From an uncultured Muribaculaceae bacterium (GTDB lineage Bacteria; Bacteroidota; Bacteroidia; Bacteroidales; Muribaculaceae), in assembly GCA_910587355.1 (NCBI GenBank), contig CAJUKF010000001.1, positions 67,067 through 131,066 on the forward strand: a stretch of 64,000 nt of DNA, written 5' to 3'. Positions 61,406 to 64,000 of the stretch are shown here, piece after piece. A program made the translations under genes and the position numbers. Below the pieces are notes generated by a model. It saw nothing but the letters and a program-made list of their open reading frames with translations. It searched no databases and had not been told where the DNA came from. How positions within the stretch are numbered: position 1 is the stretch's first letter; each line of letters begins with the position of its first letter.

Positions 61406-62458
61406 CTAAAGTCCGAAAAGCTTTCGGGTAATATTGTATCTGGTGAGGATATATTTATAGAGGAGATAAGAAAGGACAACACCTGAGAAAAGAGGGACGA
61501 TTAATTCAGCGACAGAGTAATGCACCATCAGATTTCCGGATTGGAAAAAGTGGATTTTTGTCAATGCCGCTTTAGAGAATCCCATGAATGTGGTGTGGAA
61601 GAGATAGATGATGTAGGAGGCTGTGGAAAGGCTGAAGAGGATGCGCCTTATCTTCGGGGCGGCATGATTTTCCAAGGCATTGGAGACCGCTAAAGTAAAT
61701 CCGATGCCGCTGAAGGCCGTCGCAAGGATAAATAATTGCAACAGCAGCCATGATTGAGAGATAACAGCAATAGGGTTGATTATCAGTATGACGGACAATA
61801 CGGGGAAGGCGAAAAATGATGTGAGGCAGAGGGCTCTGACCGGAATCTTCTTTAATATGTCATACACCACGCATCCCGAGGCAAAATAAATCATGAAACG
61901 TGCGGTTTCATGCAGGCAGAAGAGGCGGGGGAAATATGGATTAATGAGAAACAGGACGACTGAAATAAGAAGAAACACGCGGCGTTTTGCGGGGGTGTCA
62001 AAAAGAGGAACGATTACCATCATCCACCACAGGGCATAGACGAACCACAGGAAGTAGCCTGCTTTGGGGAGCCACAGGATTTCAATAAAATCGCTGACTG
62101 TGACAGGATGGTCGACCGGCTGCACTTTTTCGGTCAACAGTTTGATGAATATGATTATGACTGAAGTGACAAAATACGGAACCATCAGCCTGAAGAACTT
62201 TTTTGAGATGAACTTCATGTATGATGTCTTTTTCATTGTGGCTATACACAGAAAACCGCTTACAAACATAAAGAGCGGCATGTGGAAAGTATAGATGACA
62301 TCAATCAGATATCTGTAGAACTGCGGCATTGGCTCAATATTGAAGTGTCCGACTGCAACGAGGATTATTGCAATTGCACGGGCAATGTCGAGAGTATAAT
62401 ATCTTTTCTTTGGATAAGATGCCGGAGGATTTGCGGACAGAAAGGTGTCTGGATTCAT
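61406..62458 (-). CDS. Acyltransferase family 3 membrane protein (OafA-like)
   Basis: The 350-residue protein begins MNPDTFLSANPP; a longer frame starts inside the promoter region. It has about ten membrane helices, with the family start RYYTLDIARAIAIILVAVGHFN, whose conserved His is the acetyl-transfer residue. FMFVSGFL follows, then a basic KFFRLMVPYF segment. Such proteins O-acetylate surface glycans such as O-antigen or peptidoglycan; the acceptor is not known. It is monocistronic, divergent from the tandem paralogues. Codon and base composition are AT-richer than upstream genes, suggesting recent arrival. Confidence 0.85.
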   Translation of the reverse strand: MNPDTFLSANPPASYPKKRYYTLDIARAIAIILVAVGHFNIEPMPQFYRYLIDVIYTFHMPLFMFVSGFLCIATMKKTSYMKFISKKFFRLMVPYFVTSVIIIFIKLLTEKVQPVDHPVTVSDFIEILWLPKAGYFLWFVYALWWMMVIVPLFDTPAKRRVFLLISVVLFLINPYFPRLFCLHETARFMIYFASGCVVYDILKKIPVRALCLTSFFAFPVLSVILIINPIAVISQSWLLLQLFILATAFSGIGFTLAVSNALENHAAPKIRRILFSLSTASYIIYLFHTTFMGFSKAALTKIHFFQSGNLMVHYSVAELIVPLFSGVVLSYLLYKYILTRYNITRKLFGL

Positions 62459-62524
62459 GGATTCACAAATAAATTCAGAACGCAGTCCCCATTGGGGGAA
62501 GGCATGCGAGGGGTACGATATGTG

Positions 62525-62532
62525 CAAAGGTA
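62525..62532 (-). promoter_or_regulatory. -7 box of the acyltransferase gene
   Basis: TACCTTTG on the minus strand fits the -7 consensus. The start near 62519 leaves about 60 nt of leader before the ATG at 62458. The -33 match is poor. Confidence 0.4.
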
Positions 62533-62554
62533 GGCATTCTTTATCATATTCACA

Positions 62555-62583
62555 TTGAGGCTCGAAAAATATTTATAACTTTG
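62555..62583 (+). promoter_or_regulatory. Promoter of the tandem paralogue genes
   Basis: TTG (62555-62557), an 18-nt spacer and TAACTTTG (62576-62583) fit the consensus loosely. The surrounding ATTTATAACTTTG recurs at 63722-63734, where it precedes the unassigned tail of the window. Confidence 0.5.
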
Positions 62584-62617
62584 TGTGGCAGACCTGAACT
62601 CAATTCTCAAAATCTGT

Positions 62618-63085
62618 ATGAAGAAGATACTTCTGTTTATTATCGCATGCTCTTTTGCACTTTCTGTTATTGCTCACGATTCGGAGAGGGATAAAGCTCG
62701 CAAAGTGCTTACAATAGTAATGAGCGATATGAACGCCAAATGTCCCTGTGAAGAAAGCGATTATTCAATTTTAGATTCGGTAAGGATTGTCGGGGAAGAC
62801 CTTATCTTATATTACACGGTAAAAGACAAGGAGGACATGACTGTATTTTTCTCTTATTTGACTCATAAGCCGGAATTGAGAGAATATATCTGGAATGAGC
62901 ATATAAAAGATGCGAGTGAGGAAAGCATTGTTTTTCTGGAGGCGATGCAAAAGGCTAAACTGAATATGGTTTATCGTTTCACGAGTGCGCTCACCCGTCG
63001 AAAAGTAGTCTTCACATTTGTTCCGGAGGAACTTGCCGTAATGGAGACTGAGATGAAGGAGGCTATGTCCTCAGACAAAAAATGA
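62618..63085 (+). CDS. Periplasmic protein of unknown function, paralogue 1
   Basis: The 155-residue protein has a signal peptide (about 1-18, cut after VIA) and no lipobox Cys at the cut site: VIAHDSERDKA aligns with FIACDFGRDKA in the next gene. The mature region is alpha/beta with KAKLNMVYRFTSALTRRKVVFTFVPEEL at the C terminus. No family is recognised. It starts MKKILLF; an upstream in-frame start is possible but would destroy the signal. It is 37 bp from its paralogue in the same direction, so probably cotranscribed. Confidence 0.7.
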   Translation: MKKILLFIIACSFALSVIAHDSERDKARKVLTIVMSDMNAKCPCEESDYSILDSVRIVGEDLILYYTVKDKEDMTVFFSYLTHKPELREYIWNEHIKDASEESIVFLEAMQKAKLNMVYRFTSALTRRKVVFTFVPEELAVMETEMKEAMSSDKK

Positions 63086-63122
63086 TATTGTCAGTACTAT
63101 ATATAATCAATTTTGAACAAAT

Positions 63123-63614
63123 ATGATGAAGAAGATATTTCTGCCGTTATCGATATGTTTTTTTGCTCTCATGTTCATTGCCTGTGATTTCGGGAGGGAT
63201 AAAGCCGAGATGCGCCTTGTGAAGGCCTGCCGGGATTTCACTGAGCGGTGTCCGCTGCCAGCCGGAAAGAGGCTTGTATGTGATTCGAGCGGTATTGAAG
63301 ACGGGTATCTGGTTTTCTTCCTCAGAATCAATGATAAGGAGCCGTATCTGCTGTCATTGTTCAGAAAAAATAAAGCGGAGTATAAAGAGCAAATAAAAAA
63401 TAGCCTGCTAAGCAACGCTGACGAAAACGGCATCGCTCTTATGAAGGAAATCAAGAAGTCTCAAGGCGGTATGGTTCTTCGAGTCAGAAGCGCCACTACG
63501 GGCAGAGAAATAAATTTTAGATATACGCCTGAGGAGGTTGCTGAAATAACTGACCGAATGCTAAAGTCAGTCTTCGAAGACGCTGAGAATATTCCTGTGG
63601 AGGAGGTCTTCTGA
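63123..63614 (+). CDS. Lipoprotein of unknown function, paralogue 2
   Basis: The 163-residue protein has a signal ending in a lipobox (FIAC, Cys21), predicting a lipidated envelope protein. It is clearly related to the preceding gene: RDKA after the signal, a CP pair, a central beta region and a matching C-terminal MVLRVRSATTGREINFRYTPEEVAEITDRML. A C-terminal acidic tail (IPVEEVF) is extra. No family is recognised. A strong hairpin follows the stop. Confidence 0.7.
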   Translation: MMKKIFLPLSICFFALMFIACDFGRDKAEMRLVKACRDFTERCPLPAGKRLVCDSSGIEDGYLVFFLRINDKEPYLLSLFRKNKAEYKEQIKNSLLSNADENGIALMKEIKKSQGGMVLRVRSATTGREINFRYTPEEVAEITDRMLKSVFEDAENIPVEEVF

Positions 63615-63624
63615 TGATTTATCC

Positions 63625-63660
63625 TCTCCCGGGCTCCGGATTTGCGGAGTTCGGGAGAGA
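63625..63660 (+). terminator. Long hairpin after the tandem paralogues
   Basis: CTCTCCCGGGCTCCG (63625-63639) pairs with CGGAGTTCGGGAGAG (63646-63660), fifteen pairs including two G-U, around a 6-nt loop. The following ATTTCATTTT is only moderately U-rich, so it is a probable but not ideal terminator. Confidence 0.65.
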
Positions 63661-63702
63661 TTTCATTTTGCAATGGAGTGAAAATATGTTTTTTAGCATA
63701 GT

Positions 63703-63734
63703 TGCTAAATATTCCAAAATAATTTATAACTTTG
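63703..63734 (+). promoter_or_regulatory. Promoter reading into the right end of the window
   Basis: TTG (63703-63705), a 21-nt spacer and TAACTTTG (63727-63734) match the consensus. The transcript would start near 63740 and read into a region with no recognisable long ORF until a possible ATG at 63977. Confidence 0.55.
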
Positions 63735-63739
63735 CAGTC

Positions 63740-64000
63740 GCAGACCGCCTCGCAGAAGCCCCGGTCTGGGGTTAAGCGGAGCGGGATGTGGTGAAATAAC
63801 ATAAGAAAGCGTTTATCCGCGCTGATTCTTGACAAGCAGAAATGTCTCGCAAACTTTTCAATTAGATGTCAAGGGTTGAGCAACGGTAGATGCCCGTGGA
63901 TATGTAATTATCTTGCATTCGGCATGATATTCCGGGAGGAATATGGGGGTCAGCGGATTTTTCCGGTTGGTGAGCGATGATGTCGGAGCATAGTGTTATC
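63740..64000 (+). other. Unassigned, potentially structured transcript at the window edge
   Basis: No plus-strand ORF longer than about 20 codons exists until ATGATG (63977-63982), open to the edge. The sequence can form several stems: CAGACCG/CGGTCTG (about 63751-63777), an AGCG-GGAT/ATCC-CGCT stem, CTTGACA/TGTCAAG (about 63828-63873) and ATATTCC-GGGA-GGAATAT (63927-63944), a perfect 7-bp stem with a GGGA loop. It may be a long leader or riboregulator of a gene starting at 63977, or a non-coding RNA. A minus-strand frame ending at 63862 is also open for 46 codons and could be the end of an outside gene. I do not recognise the family. Confidence 0.35.

Noticed and set aside
61204..61431. 75-codon plus-strand frame between the GT2 and acyltransferase genes
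   Set aside because: It runs into the 3' end of the acyltransferase gene, is Cys/Asn-rich without pattern and lacks a promoter.
1..64000. CRISPR array, insertion sequence, prophage or integron
   Set aside because: No evenly spaced repeats, transposase, integrase or phage structural gene was seen on either strand.

Overview
The window is a stretch of a Bacteroidota chromosome, order Bacteroidales, and perhaps Muribaculaceae. The placement rests on four things. Many genes are preceded by the phylum-specific promoter (TTTG, about 20 nt, then TAnnTTTG). Several neighbourhoods are typical of the order (pdxJ-exbB-exbD-tonB; the dut/TPR/DUF4292/EnvC/flippase row; porX-tsaE). A PorX regulator and an SprE/PorW-like lipoprotein point to a type IX secretion system. 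Leader sequences lack strong Shine-Dalgarno motifs. The family name is inference. I see no insertion sequence, prophage, CRISPR array or rRNA, so most of the window is core genome.

Layout. 1-2.6 kb (minus): a self-cleaving-type repressor, RNase HII and a truncated YfhO-like membrane protein. 2.8-9.3 kb: a cation exchanger, the pdxJ-exbB-exbD-tonB operon, then an ACT-only protein, NAD kinase and a YgjP-type metalloprotein, with trmD opposite. 9.4-18.9 kb (plus): a lipoprotein, a RecD-like helicase, a Rel (p)ppGpp enzyme, a PgpH-like c-di-AMP phosphodiesterase and an SprE/PorW-like lipoprotein. 18.9-21 kb (minus): a GntR-controlled ABC exporter with an 18-residue leader microprotein. 21-30.6 kb (minus): metG, asparaginase, a small sorting-domain-like protein, dut, a TPR protein, a DUF4292 lipoprotein, a degenerate EnvC and a flippase. 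30.6-33.8 kb: a glycosyltransferase and an AspT-type transporter. 34-47.6 kb (plus): OmpA, SemiSWEET, topA, rluA, LptF/G, ribBA, an aminotransferase, an RNA methyltransferase, LD-carboxypeptidase, porX, tsaE and birA. 47.6-52.2 kb (minus): an MscS channel, a lipoprotein, a MerR regulator and an M23 peptidase, separated by two repeat- and promoter-rich gaps. 52.3-61.2 kb (plus): alaS, two identical tRNA-Glu genes flanking rpsT, a HAD phosphatase, ribF, an S41 protease, a radical SAM protein and a GT2. 61.4-63.6 kb: an acyltransferase and two tandem paralogues. The last 260 bases are unassigned and look structured.

The genes serve envelope energisation and building (TonB system, LptF/G, EnvC, M23, LD-carboxypeptidase, OmpA, flippase, glycosyltransferases), nucleotide second messengers (Rel, PgpH), secretion control (PorX, SprE-like) and translation (metG, alaS, trmD, tRNA-Glu, rpsT, tsaE). 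The best leads for something new are non-coding or very small: a complete small-RNA transcription unit at 50.5 kb, a structured tail at 63.7 kb, an orphan promoter at 49.0 kb, and the 18-residue microprotein at 20.9 kb.
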